Positions 22,846-34,072 of a stretch of DNA of 64,000 nt are shown here, one piece after another. The stretch spans positions 63,316,392 to 63,380,391 of the forward strand of contig CM059559.1 in assembly GCA_030386875.1 (NCBI GenBank), read 5' to 3'. How positions within the stretch are numbered: the first letter of the stretch is position 1; each line of letters begins with the position of its first letter. A model generated the notes under the pieces. It had not been told where the DNA came from and made no database searches. It worked only from the letters and a program-made list of their open reading frames with translations. Source of the DNA: Morinoia aosen (taxonomy: Eukaryota; Arthropoda; Malacostraca; Amphipoda; Talitridae). A program made the translations under genes and the position numbers.

Positions 22846-23465
22846 AAATTATTGTCCGTAGCGCCATAAAATTTTAGGAACGAATAGTCTACCACCTAAG
22901 GGTCCTTTTACAACAAAAGCATGCAAAATGACCATGGAATCGACAGCATCTGTCAAGGGCCTGGGGCGGTCTCCTTAATAGTAATAGTAAAAGTTAATAA
23001 AGACGGCGGTTCACTGCGACAGGGCAAGGTTGGCCCCCTTTTAGAGCAGCAAACACGCCTTTTAGAAGAAAGTTAATTGCGGTTCGTAACCCGCCTTAAT
23101 CATGCAATTAATTAATGAAAAAGAACCTAAATTCACCCCTTTCACACACACAATCAAACCATAAACTTTATTGAACATGCAGGAAGAAGGGATGGAAGAG
23201 TTAGGCTGGCGACCGTCACAACTCCACGTCACGAGCAGAGCGTACTCCCTACGTGCCGACGTAACAGAGGCCTTCGACCGAGACTCAGCCTGGCTTCTTG
23301 TATACCTGACACACCCGACACACCTGATTTACCTGACACTACTCCCTCTTTTATGCGCTGCTGCTGCGCGACCTCACCTGCCACGCAGCACCAGCAGTTT
23401 ACGTTAATAGTACAGAACTCGAAGTACACTCCGAGCGAATCTGTGGGGAATTTTCCCCACAACCC

Positions 23466-23926
23466 ATTTAGGTTAAAAGTACCTTCTTTCTAACAATAGG
23501 CACTTTGTTTCGGAGCGAGCGGAGCGAGCGCAACGCACATCCCCACCATATGGAGTCTCTGAGGACACAGTGATATATATATTTTTATATATTTATTTTT
23601 ACATATTTATACACAGTACGATATATTTTTTAAGAAACTTCTACAAATATTCGTTCGCTATCAGCGTAAATGAATTTGCTCAATTGACCTATCGTCGCAG
23701 AAATAGAAAATGTTATTTTATTTAGCTGCATTCAAAATATATCAAATGTATCAGTTTGAAGGTTATGAAATGAAAGCGCTCTCCCTTGAACCATTTCATG
23801 TAAATTCCAGAGAACTACGAATATTCTCAGATATCATTAAATAGCTGCTTTATTTCTCAAATAAAATTGTTATAATAGTTTATTAACATACCCTACTAAG
23901 ATCTTAGTTACTTCTACAACGTCGGT
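23466..23926. other. AT-rich non-coding flank of the BEL element
   Basis: Contains a GAGCGAGCGGAGCGAGCG GC-rich motif at 23514-23531 and then AT-rich sequence with TATA/ATTTAT runs. No gene is supported. Confidence 0.45.
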
Positions 23927-24453
23927 TCACCTACCAAGGATGCAGATGCAGATTTGTGTGGTACAGAACGGCCGTTTCTTTCCACTACGGCCCTGCATGC
24001 TGAGCTGTAAAGCCATGTCTCTGGTGAGTACTCGGTTCATTATATTATTCACCAAGCTGCTCAGGTGGGTTCCTCCAAAGTTTGATAGGATGTTCATGAA
24101 TATTTTCCTCTTGGAATCCACCACTAAAACTTCTTCAGTACGATCAAAATCAATCATTGATTTAATCTGAAGTTCAGGAAGCCTTTGGCTTACATATGAT
24201 GATTCTTGTTCTTTTGGCATCTAACATTTCTTGAAAGCACGCAACTCATCTCTCATATTTGTCACTTCCTTATGGAGTGCTGTCATTCCTGCAATTAGTA
24301 ACTCTATTTTCGTTGATGTCTTCCGTCCGTGCTCAATAATGACTGATTTATTATTTATAAGTTCAGTGGTTCCTTCTGATGCAAGGAGACTGGTGTTATC
24401 ATCTTTCGCGTTTATGCTTGAAATTTTAGCGGTCTGTTTCTTCGTAGCGTGAG
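23927..24453 (-). pseudogene. DUF4806-domain exon, interrupted by one stop
   Basis: A minus-strand frame from 24453 to 23927 is open except for one TAG near 24222. The N-terminal half is an unstructured or helical linker (KIELLIAGMTALHKEVTNMR, DELRAFKKC). The C-terminal half has LPELQIKSMIDFDRTEE, IFMNILSNFGGTHLSSLVNN, IMNRVLTRDMALQLSMQG and RSGKKRPF, which is the usual order of the DUF4806 domain seen in many insect and cnidarian proteins of unknown function, often transposon-associated. A good splice acceptor (TCTCCTCAATTCAG) precedes it. The stop makes this a pseudogene or a decayed element gene. Confidence 0.6.
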
Positions 24454-25429
24454 CTGAATTGAGGAGATGAAGAATGCACTAGTGAAAAGTGATGGCATTT
24501 ATTTAATTTTGCCCAATTCCTTGCTATGACTGCAGGTATTTTAATGCCAACAAAATTTTTACTGTTAGTGTTGTCTTGTACCTATTGATGAGTTTTATAT
24601 TATTGTGCACACTGATCATATGTGAAAAGGCGTGAAACGCATAGCTTCTTATCAGCAAGATGGTATACAGCATTGTATATGAAGTGCTTTATAAATATTT
24701 TACCATGAGTTTTATGAACTTTGGAGTCAACATATTTTATAGTTGAACCATTTCATCGCTAAAATTTACAAAGCATAAGAAATCAACTAACATTTCTAAT
24801 TTTCACTGAATTGGAACATGCTGTTAACGTAAAAATCTCATTTCATGTGAATAATATATGTTCCATTGAATAGCCTACTTCACCTCTCACAGGATCATTT
24901 TAAAAATTAAGTATATTTCAAAAAGTAACTGTAAAACTAATTTCCTGAAGCAATATTAGAATGGTAACGAAACACAGCAGGAGGAAAAAATGAATGAAAT
25001 TGTTATACAGATACAGTATAATTATTTATCAGTTCATTCGAAAGAAAATCTGATTGATTTTCTGATCACGAAATTTCCTCATGATGAAAAGTAATGTTTC
25101 AAGATCAACTACTGCAATTTATGGCAAAGAAAGATTTTAAAATTTTCCAATCTGCTCAATGATTCTTAACCAATCCTTATTCAAAACCTATTTACGTCGT
25201 GTAGAAGTATTTAGAGGATTATAACATGGTGGCCTTCATGGCATCGGCAATTGTCTGGTTCCTATTACATATACAACAACTTGGTTGTTGAAACAATGCA
25301 TTTGCGACAAATGCAATAATTTAAAAAAAACATAATTACATTCCTACAATCCCACAAAAACTCATTTATTTGTATTATTTATAATTTTCAAGAAAGAAAT
25401 TCAAAACTAATACATGTATGTACTTATAC
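24454..25429 (-). other. Probable intron of the DUF4806-like gene
   Basis: No coding sense is seen here. The right edge has a candidate donor (GC then GTATAAGT on the minus strand) after PPRKKQKAIDA; the left edge has a pyrimidine-rich acceptor ending in CAG. The codon phases of the two sides do not match exactly, so either a different donor is used or a small indel has occurred. Confidence 0.35.
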
Positions 25430-26540
25430 GCATCGATAGCCTTCTGTTTCTTCCTAGGAGGCTCTGGCACTTTGGGATCGCAGGATTCAGTTGTCATCTT
25501 AGCCTCACCACGCCCCGAATAATAAATTATCTCCGTCTGTTGTAGGAATCTCCGCGGCTTTCAGTGCCTGTTCCAAGAACTCATACGTTGCAATGCTGCA
25601 CGCTTTAATTCGGCAACTAAGCACTGCCCACGATGTTTGAGGTCCTTTCTGTGCTTTTATAAGTTCATTGATAGAATTAAAGAGTTCAGCCATGAATGGT
25701 TTTATCTCAGGTTTTTTCTCACCACAGTAAATGGCCACAATAAACGGTTCGCTTGTAGATGGGTCATGCAGCAGATCAAATTTTGCAGAACCAAGTATTG
25801 GCCAAAATGATATAGATGAAGACTTATAAATAGGCAATCCATCTATGTTAAAATCAAGAGAAATTGGGCTTTTGGAACAATCAGAGTTAATGATGTTTTT
25901 CAAGCTACTTTCAGCACCTAAATTTACGAATTCACCATCTCGTAGCGTTTGAATATTTTGACCAACATATTCATTGCGATGCACTTTGTGAAGTAAAGTT
26001 CCGGGATCACCCGGTAATTTTGGACGAAAAGATCTCAAAATGAACAGCAGTTCTTTAAAGCAGCTCAGAGGGATATTATTCTTATTATACCAATCACACA
26101 ATTTGTCTTGCTGTGCAGGATTCTGAGCTTCAAGCGCTTTTGAGTCCTCAATGATGGAAATTTCTTCTTGAGTAGTGGAATTACTGTCATCTTCTTCATT
26201 GTCAATAGCAGGAGGCAAGCGCTTATCATTTGTGTTAGAATAATTTTGAAAAAATTGATCAATAATTTCACCAGAAAAAGATTCTCTGATGTTGCTAACA
26301 GCTTTCAAGACAGTTGAATCACTGTCATCAATTACTGATTTGTCATCACCACTTTCAGAATCTCTTGCCCCTTCACTAAAGCTGCACTCTGAACATCATT
26401 ATTATTGTCACCACTCTCTTGTCCGTCAAACATGGTTCTTCTGCATTGACTTCGGAGATATTTTCTTGAAATTCACTACCTAGATTATTGAACTCACTAT
26501 CAGAGCATGGCTCGACATATCTGATATTTTTTCAAACTTT
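25430..26540 (-). pseudogene. Transposase-like 'DGLPIYKSS' protein joined to the start of a DUF4806-type protein
   Basis: The long frame (26308 to 25505, 267 codons) has an acidic N-terminus, then DWYNKNNIPLSCFKELLFIL, PKLPGDPGTLLHK, FNIDGLPIYKSSSISFWPIL and PFIVAIYCGEKKPEIKPFM. This order is that of a widespread but uncharacterised transposon-associated family in arthropods and cnidarians. It runs on without a break into SWAVLSCRIKACSIATYEFL and ALKAAEIPTTDGDN, which resembles the N-terminal region of DUF4806 proteins. A frame change near 25500 leads to MTTESCDPKVPEPPRKKQK, a basic nuclear-signal-like tail. Upstream (26309-26540) the acidic sense continues with another frame break. No catalytic function can be assigned. 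Confidence 0.5.
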
Positions 26541-28434
26541 GCATTCTCTTTCTAAATCATATAACAATTTTTTAAATGAGCCATATTCGTTTAGAAAACT
26601 GATAGTACTTAGACAACTGAGGAAAAAATAGATATATATTTCATGAACCTTGATATCTTCTTTATATCAAATACATTTTAACGATTCCATTATGGAAACT
26701 TGCTCTTTGAATATCTTAAAGTATAAGCATAATTCAGGTTCCGGCCTTTTAGGCACACAAATTACCAAGGATTCATTCTTATGAAGTTAATGGTTAAAAT
26801 ATATCCTTGAAGTTTCATCTACAAATCTAAATCTACAAAATTCATTTTGTTTCCTGTTCACATTTGAACAAAATACCTTAAGAGAGTGGCACTTGTTTTA
26901 TAAATATAGACAAAAGACAAGTAGGCCACACCTAAAGCCTGGTAGTATTGCTAGTGTAAAACTGTTAAACAGTAATTAAATTATTTTCTATTTTTTTTTG
27001 TAGTAGAACAAAACAAAATGAGAAAAGTATTTATAATAGGTTGCCAACATACCATATGTATATGAGTACTCAATACAATGTACATTTCAAGTTTACATAT
27101 ATTTTTAGCTTAAATAACTAACACAAAATTAACATATTTCATACTGAATCATTTAAATGAACGTTTCCTGCAACAGCCTCAGCTAGGGAGGTCCCATAAA
27201 GGCAAAATGGTTCACCCACGTGAATATAAGCTATAAATTACTACAGCATAAATGCACTTCTAAATGTATTAAAATAGAAATAATATGTAATAATTAACTT
27301 CACTTCATAAAATTCCTGGTGCACAATACACAGTCTCTAGGTTCTTGCCAACGAAATTGAGACATGGTAGACATTTTAAACGCATAAAGTAAGAAATTAT
27401 ACTCTCAATCGATCACTTTTACGTAAATTTACCCTAGTTCATTAAAGTTCATCGCGAATTGATAGCACATAGGAACGCGCCGTAACCACACCCACGCCTC
27501 ACGATGTCTTCTAATTAACTGAGGCGAGTCGTTAACGTCAAACCGTCGTATGATCGCTGACAAACTACGACCAAATAAGTACAGAAGTACAGAAAAAAAA
27601 GCGTACTCATTACTCAAATTCTCGCCAATCCAGTCTACAAAACATCATAAATAAGCAAAATTAGCGAATAATAAAACTAATATTGCATTAAAAATTTTCT
27701 ACTCTCTCTATTTATATCTTAAGCACTAATGAAACTTTGAGAAGTGCAGCGTGACACTGGCAACGACATAAGTTCTAAACCTCGTTTTTTCTGGTTTCGA
27801 ACTCGTTGCGTAACGTACATTCAGGGATTTCTTATTTCGTTTCATTTACCTCTCGATCATTGATATGAAATGTTTTGTAAATGCCCAAAATAAGGTTGCT
27901 CTTTTTTGAACTTATTCTGTGAAACTTCTTGGATAAACTTCTTAACTTCTTGGATAAACTGTGAAAATCTTTAAAACGTACCAAAATTCGGAGCTTTAGG
28001 GTACCGTACGGTAAAAAAAGTACAACATTTAGTGACACTTACAGCAGACCGTACCAAATTTGTGCAAACGTAGCACATTCGGCAGCAATGTATATTTGAA
28101 TACTCTTCCAATGATAATTTTATGTTGTTTGATACATATATTCTTTTATTTCACGCGGAGTGAATCGATCAAATGAGGATGTTTATAACTTCTTGAAATA
28201 TTCATAGAATATTCATTTAATGAATATTGAAGGCATATTCATTAATGAATATGCATACATATCGGTAATACTCAAAATTCGGAATCGAATGTCCCCGAAT
28301 ATACCAAAACGGATTAGTTAATGCTGAATATCCTCAAATATTCTACAATTTTCGATTTCGGAAACTAGATATTTCGGCCCTTAAGAGGATAAAGTGAATA
28401 TTAAGTAACATCCCCCGGAGCTTTATTTGCTACA
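26541..28434. other. Non-coding stretch
   Basis: AT-rich, no supported gene. At 27920-27965 the phrase AACTTCTTGGATAAACT is present twice. At 28190-28340 there is a cluster of GAATATTC and TTCATTAATGAATAT words forming small palindromes, like the cluster at 4430-4720. Confidence 0.45.
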
Positions 28435-28440
28435 GGGGTA

Positions 28441-29735
28441 TTTGAAAGATTTTACAAGCTGAACTTCAGAAACCCGATATGACAAAATTATTCGTTTAGT
28501 GAGTATTGCTAAACTTTATTGAGGTGAATTTATCATTTGAGTACATTTTTAGCAATCAATGGCGTGACCTTTCATCATCATAACATTTAAAAGCTTTTTA
28601 TTCTAATGTTTGACACGCTTTTCTGTAGTTCCAGATGAACTATTTGTCCATTCTTCAATGGCGATGCGTTTCAATTCATGAAATTTTTTGGAGCTCTCTT
28701 ATTGATGTTGACTTTTAATTCGTGCCACCAGTTTTCAATGGGATTGAGATCAGGACTCAACGAAGGCAGCGCATTTATCTTATTTCTTTTGAGCCAGCTA
28801 GTTGTAGACTTGGCCGTGTGCTTTGGGTCATTTTCTAGTTGAAAAAAAACCACCGCCTTCAGGTTTTCGTCCGAAATAGAAATATAGTCATCAGAGTTCA
28901 TTTTCATTTCAATTGGAACCAATTTTCCAGTACCCGATGCAGAAAAATACCCCCAAAACATCAGTGATCCACCTCCGTGTTTAACAGTTTAAGAGTGTTC
29001 TTCGGTAAGAAAGCTCCACCATTCCTACGCCAAACCTTCTCGTTATTGCACCAAAACGCTCGATTTTGGTTTCGTCACTCCGTAATACCCTCTCCCAAAA
29101 TATCTGTCCTTATCCAGGTGTGACTTTACGTAGTTCATGCGAGCAGCAATATGACATGGTTTGTGGATTGGAGTCCTTCGAGGCTTTCCATGTTCAGACA
29201 GAGCTGGGTTGTGCGATTGTTCTCGCTAGTTCCCTGAGCATTCAATCTCTCATTAATGTCATTTAGCTTCATTTGCGGATTCGCGTTGACCTCACAACAC
29301 AATTTTCGAGAAATTTTCGTCGAGAGTTTTTGTTTGTGACCACGCACAGGCAACGTTTCTACAGTACCAAACGTTGCTAACTTTTTTATAACAGATTGTA
29401 CTGTAGATCATGGGATGCTCAAACGCTTAGATATGTCGCCATAACTACTTCCAGCTTTGTGGCAGTCAATAATCCTCTGTCTGAGATCCACACCGAGATC
29501 CCATCGTGGTGCTAGTGTACGAATGACAAAGCTCTACTCCCCTGGTTCCCCCTTAGCTCTGACGCAATTTTCTAGAATGATCTCACAACTAGAATGATCA
29601 AGAACATTTAAGACGATTTTTTTAACAAAACGGGTATATCGGTAAATACTTCTCAATGAAATGTAATGTTATCAGTTGCACGAATAATTTTGTCTTATCT
29701 TGTTTCTGAAGTTTAGCTTGTTAAATCTTTCGAAA
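28441..29735 (-). mobile_element. Tc1-family DNA transposon, decayed
   Basis: Inverted terminal repeats of about 55 bp (28441-28494 and 29681-29735; the right end read in reverse complement is nearly TTTGAAAGATTTTACAAGCT onward) are flanked by TA on each side (28439-28440 and 29737-29738), as expected for Tc1/mariner target-site duplication. The length of 1295 bp is typical of Tc1. It encloses a frameshifted minus-strand transposase gene. Confidence 0.85.
28603..29515 (-). pseudogene. Tc1-like transposase, frameshifted
   Basis: N-terminal helix-turn-helix: WDLGVDLRQRIIDCHKAGSS, YGDISKRLSIP, then a stop, then STVQSVIKKLATFGTVETLP. The catalytic core has FWERVLRSDETKIERFGAI (first Asp), LMFWGYFSASGTGKLVP, FFQLENDPKHTAKSTTSWL (second Asp) and LPSLSPDLNPIENWWHELK (Glu), the DD34E pattern of Tc1. 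The C-terminus (HELKRIAIEEWTNSSS, KRVKH) is in a shifted frame ending at 28603. One stop and at least three frameshifts make it inactive. Confidence 0.9.
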
Positions 29736-29759
29736 ATAATATTTTAATCTGGAAACTTC

Positions 29760-29870
29760 GTATTATCGTCACTAATGCGTGATTCATACACTGTAAAAAC
29801 CTTACGCCTGTGGCAACAATAGTTTTTGAGTGATTCTAGAAAGTTTTAATTAGTGACGAATAATTTCGTC
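29760..29870. repeat. Small inverted repeat beside the Tc1 element
   Basis: GTATTATCGTCACTAATG near 29760 is mirrored by ATTAGTGACGAATAAT near 29851. Arms of 14-18 bp with one or two mismatches, about 75 bp apart. May be the edge of an older MITE next to the Tc1 copy. Confidence 0.4.
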
Positions 29871-30014
29871 GCTAAATGTAGATGTGTTGTCACAAAGGAT
29901 CCTTTGCGTACATCAACAGTACGTTGGATTATTTGCTAACTCGAACGCTCTGGTGTAGCGCGTCTCCGGTCCAGATTGGGACGTGGTTTGATGAGAACGA
30001 TAACTGCCGATGTT

Positions 30015-30566
30015 GTCCGGAACGCACAGCGTCCAATCTCGCAGGATTTCTACCCCGCCCAACCCTCTCCCTCCGCCTCCGAGTAGCTACATGAAGTTGC
30101 CATTCGCGCCAATTATTGAACTACGTGGTACTACTGAGGTTTATTTAACTATCTGTTCGTTATACATTTATCATTAATAACTGCATTATAACCACTACAA
30201 GTACTCAGTAAGTAGATACTACAGCGGAATACCAATGTTAACCTGTATTAAATCATTATAATAAGTTTTTACAACGACCGCTGGTGTTTGGCTATTCGAC
30301 CCTCCATCTCGTCACGCAAAAACAGGCATTTTTAAACTTTTTTGTGTTAACCTTTAACTAACTGAACTTGGCCTAACCTAACCCAACCTAACCTAACTTA
30401 ACCTAACCTCTTAACCTAACTTAACATAACTTAAACTAACCTAAATTAATTTGACCTAACATTTCAGTAGCTGCTTGGAGGTGGTGCTGTAGCTGCCTGG
30501 AGGTGGAGGGAGAGGGCTGGGCGGTGTAGAAATCCTGCGAGATTGGACCCTGTGCGTCCGGAACTA
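30015..30566. repeat. Inverted repeat enclosing a telomere-like run
   Basis: The left arm (30015-30090, with CCGGAACGCACAGCGTCCAA and TCGCAGGATTTCTACCCCGC) is matched in reverse complement by the right arm (30489-30566, with GCGGTGTAGAAATCCTGCGA and TTGGACCCTGTGCGTCCGGA). Arms are about 78 bp with high identity and GC-rich. They enclose about 400 bp that includes the CCTAA-type repeat. Possibly two opposed copies of one element end or a foldback element. Confidence 0.75.
30371..30460 (+). repeat. Interstitial telomere-like repeat (TTAGG)n, written CCTAA
   Basis: About 50 bp of near-perfect period-5 CCTAA (CCTAACCTAACCCAACCTAA) followed by a degenerate tail to 30460. TTAGG is the ancestral arthropod telomere unit. 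Short interstitial runs arise by telomerase-mediated repair or by telomere-targeted insertions. Confidence 0.75.
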
Positions 30567-30574
30567 TGGTCGCG

Positions 30575-31860
30575 ACTGCCACAGAACACTTACATAAGAA
30601 GTACTTCAAAAATACGGTGGACCGCAAGCCCGCTCTAGACAAACGTACGCACGCACGCCAACCAATCAGCTTCTAGCAGCCATAACTCGCAGCTGACGTC
30701 ATTGGTGCCAAGGCTTTCAATTGGCTGCGTCTCCAGGCTTTACTATGATACTCGTTAGGATTGGAACTCCAGTTTTTATTCAAAAATTATGAAACGTTTC
30801 TTGGCGTCTAAGGATAGTGAAAGCCAAAGTAGTACATTGCGATTATATTGATAACACCTTTTTATACTGTCCTTCACTATACGTAAAAATGAATGTGCAT
30901 TCATGAACGTATGTACAATTTATATTTAAAGACTAAGGTGCGTTTAGATTAGACTAATGTGCTGAATGTGATAGAACGTTGGTGCCGTATATTAAGTTTT
31001 TCGGAAAGGGTTCATCACCATTTAAACCATTAAATTAAATGAAGGCTGACCTAACTATCAGCACAGTACCTTACATTTTCCCCTTGGGAGCGCTAATTCC
31101 TATAGATTTAAAAGCTGCATCCACTTTTGGAGCACGTACGTTGCTTCGTAACAATAATGGATGGAAAATATAGAGGAAGGAGAGTCCACAAAAACGCCAC
31201 GCACACAATTTTCTATTAAGAACTTTTTTAAGCGTACGTAAGGAGCCATTTCTGCTGCAATTTCCGATACACCTCTGTCACAGGCTCACAGCCGACTAAC
31301 GACTTCAGATTCAAACAAGAGTGACGTAACAGTTTATCGACTCCGTTATTGGCCAATTGGCACCTACGTCATTGTCGACAGAGCTGAAACTCACTTAGTG
31401 ATAAGTTGAGGATCTTCTAGTATATGATCTGTGCGACTGCTGAAACAAATGAGCATATGATTTTTATTCAGCAATTCAAAGCGTGTACACCTAGACAATT
31501 TTATTTGAGCTGTGGTTTTGTCAAATATCCATTCATTGAAGGTACCCACTCAACTGCGTAGCAATGTAACCAGGGCTGAGTTTAAAAAGCAACGTAGTAC
31601 AAATTTAGAAATCCACCATTAGTTTGTTTTTACTTTTAAATAAATAAAACCTTTAAGAATCGCATATATATATTTTCAAATTGTTTAACCCAAAATTGAT
31701 CTGCCAAGGAGTATTCTAAACTAAAAATTAGAGGCCAAATGTTCTAAATGTAGTCGGTTATATAATGTGCAATAATTCCCTGATATCAAGTGATCATGAA
31801 TTTTCTCGATCTTTAGACCTTTATCAGTCGACTGTATATTTTATATTCTGCTCTGTTCGT
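30575..31860. other. Non-coding stretch with CCAAT and CRE-like motifs
   Basis: No gene is supported. CCAAT (30662-30666) and the palindrome TGACGTCA followed by ATTGG (30694-30705) lie within 45 bp. A similar cluster, TGACGTAA (31322-31329), ATTGGCCAAT (31348-31357) and TACGTCATTG (31365-31374), occurs about 660 bp on. About 31080-31110 resembles the 63430-63470 part of repeat family U. Confidence 0.35.
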
Positions 31861-31864
31861 AACA

Positions 31865-32260
31865 AAATGTGACGTATAAACTTTGTTACAAGTTAGTTTG
31901 AGCCTCCCAAACTTCAACAGGGTTCCACAAATTTGGAAGAAGAAGGTACTGTTTAGAATGGAGTGAAGGAACGGGAAATCTACGCCCAATGAGTGTCCCA
32001 AAAACCTGTGCATAAAAACCATAAGATTGAAGGGGTCTCATGAAAACAAAAAATTAATTACATTGAAACCATTAATAATATTTGAAGACTCGTTTCAGAC
32101 AAAATACGAGTCGGAGAAGAAAGTATTAAGTTACAGGAAAAAAGATCAGCAGTGAACCGAGAAAAGATGTCCCTCAGCTACACAAGAATCTATCTAGAAT
32201 TGAACAAAATGCACTACCTTTACTTCGCGACCTCACCCTATGTGAAGCATATCCATTCAA
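31865..32260 (+). repeat. Dispersed repeat family U, copy 2
   Basis: Matches copy 1 and the reverse complement of the 63410-63790 copy in order: GTTTGAGCCTCCCAAAC, GGAAATCTACGCCCA, AAGTATTAAGTTACAGG, AGTGAACCGAGAAAAGATG, then CTTTACTTCGCGACCTCACC. More divergent than copy 1. Confidence 0.55.
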
Positions 32261-33900
32261 TTGGGGCGCAACTGGGTGAACACACGTGAAACTGCAGAAT
32301 GAACGTGGAGAAACCTCATAGCTGTTATTTCAGCAGCGGCTTATTTTCTATTTGTTGAATAAGCTTACATTTTTTTGTGATAGAAAGAATAAAATCAAAG
32401 CAATCAGCACCAGTTAAACGTCTGCATACTCGAATAACACTTGCGTAACACTTCAATAATGAACTAAGAACTACCAACCATGGAAATGGAATATTTCTAC
32501 TCCCTTTATAAGTACTAATTTGATATGTTAGTTGCCTCATTGTTCTAGCGTCCATGAAACTATAACTAAATAACTTAACTCGTTGGGTGAAGAGACTAAA
32601 AAATCAACAACACAAAATATTTCTAATACTTTGTTCCTTTAATGCAATGTATTTTAGACGAGTATTCAAATTCTATTCAAAATAGTACGGGTGGATCATG
32701 ATCTGAAAAAAAGAAACTATTCTTGAATGTAAATAGCATTCCTAATGAAATCCTCTTTGAGCTTCATTTAAAACAGGTTTGTGTCAACTCAGATAATACC
32801 CTACCTGAGCGGGTTAAACCCAAGCTGTCCGAAATATTTGATAAAAATGGATTCGCTTTGAAAAGAAGTAACTGACGTTGAAGAGCGCTACTATGTAATG
32901 ACCGAGTGAAAAATTTTAAATGATGCTCATATACTGTATAGCTATAGTGTACAGAGACAGTCAGACCGTACCAATTATCAAATCTCTGAAACTGATATTT
33001 TCTTCTTTGCAAACTTCATGCTTTGCAAACTTCTTTTTTTACTTCAAGGTAAAATATTTTGCGCACAAAATACTGCCAGAGGTTCCTATTTTTAAAAACG
33101 TCCGTAACGACACAATTCGTAATTTCTCGCCGAAGTCTGTAACTGGCGAACATTTTACTCCTGTCTGAAGTACGATGCAAAACGGCCCAGGAAAACGAGT
33201 TACGTATAAATCAAAATATTTTGGAGTTTTCGTATGCTCCCAGCTAGAGATGAAGCAATATTTTTTTGCAAAAGAAAAATATCTTCATGGATATTTCCCA
33301 TCAAAAGCAGTAAAGTAGCAGGCATGTTTGAGAAAATGCACTTTTTATGATTACATGCAAAACATAAGGTGATGAATACATTTCTTACGGGTAAACAGGA
33401 CTAAAAGAAGAGAATTGTCAATGGCCATATTTTTATTCAATGGTGAATCCGAGAACTAAATCATGCAATCTACTTAAATACTTTCTCAATAGAGATGGAA
33501 TAGCTTTTACTCGAGTACCTGCCAACATATTATTAGTGTTCTTTGCTGTGCTTAACGGAAATTTATATGATCAATCGAATGAAAGTATTGAAATAATTTG
33601 TACGTCGACTCTTTGTAATCATAATTTCGATTAATTAATTATCTTCGGGCTAAGTCTTTTATTTTTCATAGCACATTAGCTTATCAATGGTAGCAATTTT
33701 TTTAGCAAGTTTCCATCGACGAGATTCTGTGCTAAATAACAATCTTTAGGTTATCTTTCGCAAACGGTGTTCATATCTTCGTGATATATTTCACTGAAAT
33801 CAATGTTTCATAATTTAGGATGAACAAATGATAATGTTAAATAAACCAAGAAGTTCAGGGTACTTCAAAATTATGAAAACATATCTAACAAGAAACGACC
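32261..33900. other. Non-coding stretch
   Basis: AT-rich sequence with short open frames on both strands that show no motif, splice logic or family resemblance. Nothing recognised. Confidence 0.4.
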
Positions 33901-34072
33901 AAACTGGACCGGAGACCGAACCAGAGATTGGACCAGCGACCGAATCAGAGGCCGGAACAGAGATCTAACCAGAGACTGGACCAGAAGCTGGAACAGAGGT
34001 AGCACCAAAGGTCGAACTAGAGACCGAACCAAATGCTAGACAACGCCGGACGAAATGCTGGACCGGAGACCA
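33901..34072 (+). repeat. Degenerate 12-bp minisatellite (GACCGAACCAGA-like)
   Basis: About 14 imperfect units of 12 bp such as GGACCGGAGACC, GAACCAGAGATT and GGACCAGCGACC. Read on the plus strand the period gives a tetrapeptide pattern (x-G/E-P-E) interrupted by one TAA. It abuts a family U fragment on its right. Possibly a remnant of a low-complexity coding repeat; no surrounding gene is seen. Confidence 0.75.

Larger units (their letters stand above)
21634..22974. mobile_element. TTAA-flanked DNA element, copy B (inserted in BEL LTR)
   Basis: 1341 bp, flanked by TTAA on both sides (21630-21633, 22975-22978) and bounded by the inverted repeat GGAGACCG(T/C)CCCA (right end read in reverse complement). 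The homologous empty TTAA at 14561-14564 in the sister LTR proves precise duplication of TTAA on insertion, which is characteristic of the piggyBac superfamily. No transposase frame is present, so it is non-autonomous. Inside are inverted copies of a GAATCCTTGGAACATTTCTA-type block, a tandem duplication (22440-22605 and 22638-22800), and a C-tract/G-tract hairpin at 22819-22845. Confidence 0.9.
13528..23461 (-). mobile_element. BEL/Pao LTR retrotransposon, complete, minus strand
   Basis: Two direct repeats with TG...CA ends (13528-15046 and 20593-23461) flank an internal region coding on the minus strand for gag, protease, RT, RNase H, integrase and a C-terminal DUF5641-like block. The protein order with the protease-zinc knuckle-RT-RNase H-integrase arrangement and DUF1758/DUF5641-like regions is diagnostic of BEL/Pao. 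The flanks carry ACCC at 13524-13527 and 23462-23465, a 4-bp target duplication. Total length is 9934 bp, or 8589 bp without the TTAA element in the right LTR and its extra TTAA. The LTRs are very similar, so the insertion is fairly recent, yet the polyprotein is broken at several points. Confidence 0.95.
20593..23461 (-). repeat. BEL/Pao LTR (5' LTR), interrupted by TTAA element
   Basis: Same LTR as 13528-15046, interrupted after a TTAA at 21630-21633 by a 1341-bp element with a second TTAA at 22975-22978. Removing the element and one TTAA gives about 1524 bp, matching the partner. It would supply the promoter for the minus-strand element. The sequence immediately inside (toward 20592) has no obvious TGG-starting tRNA primer site; a TGGTGCCACGAAC motif occurs on the minus strand only at about 20408-20424, right before the gag ATG. 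Confidence 0.9.
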
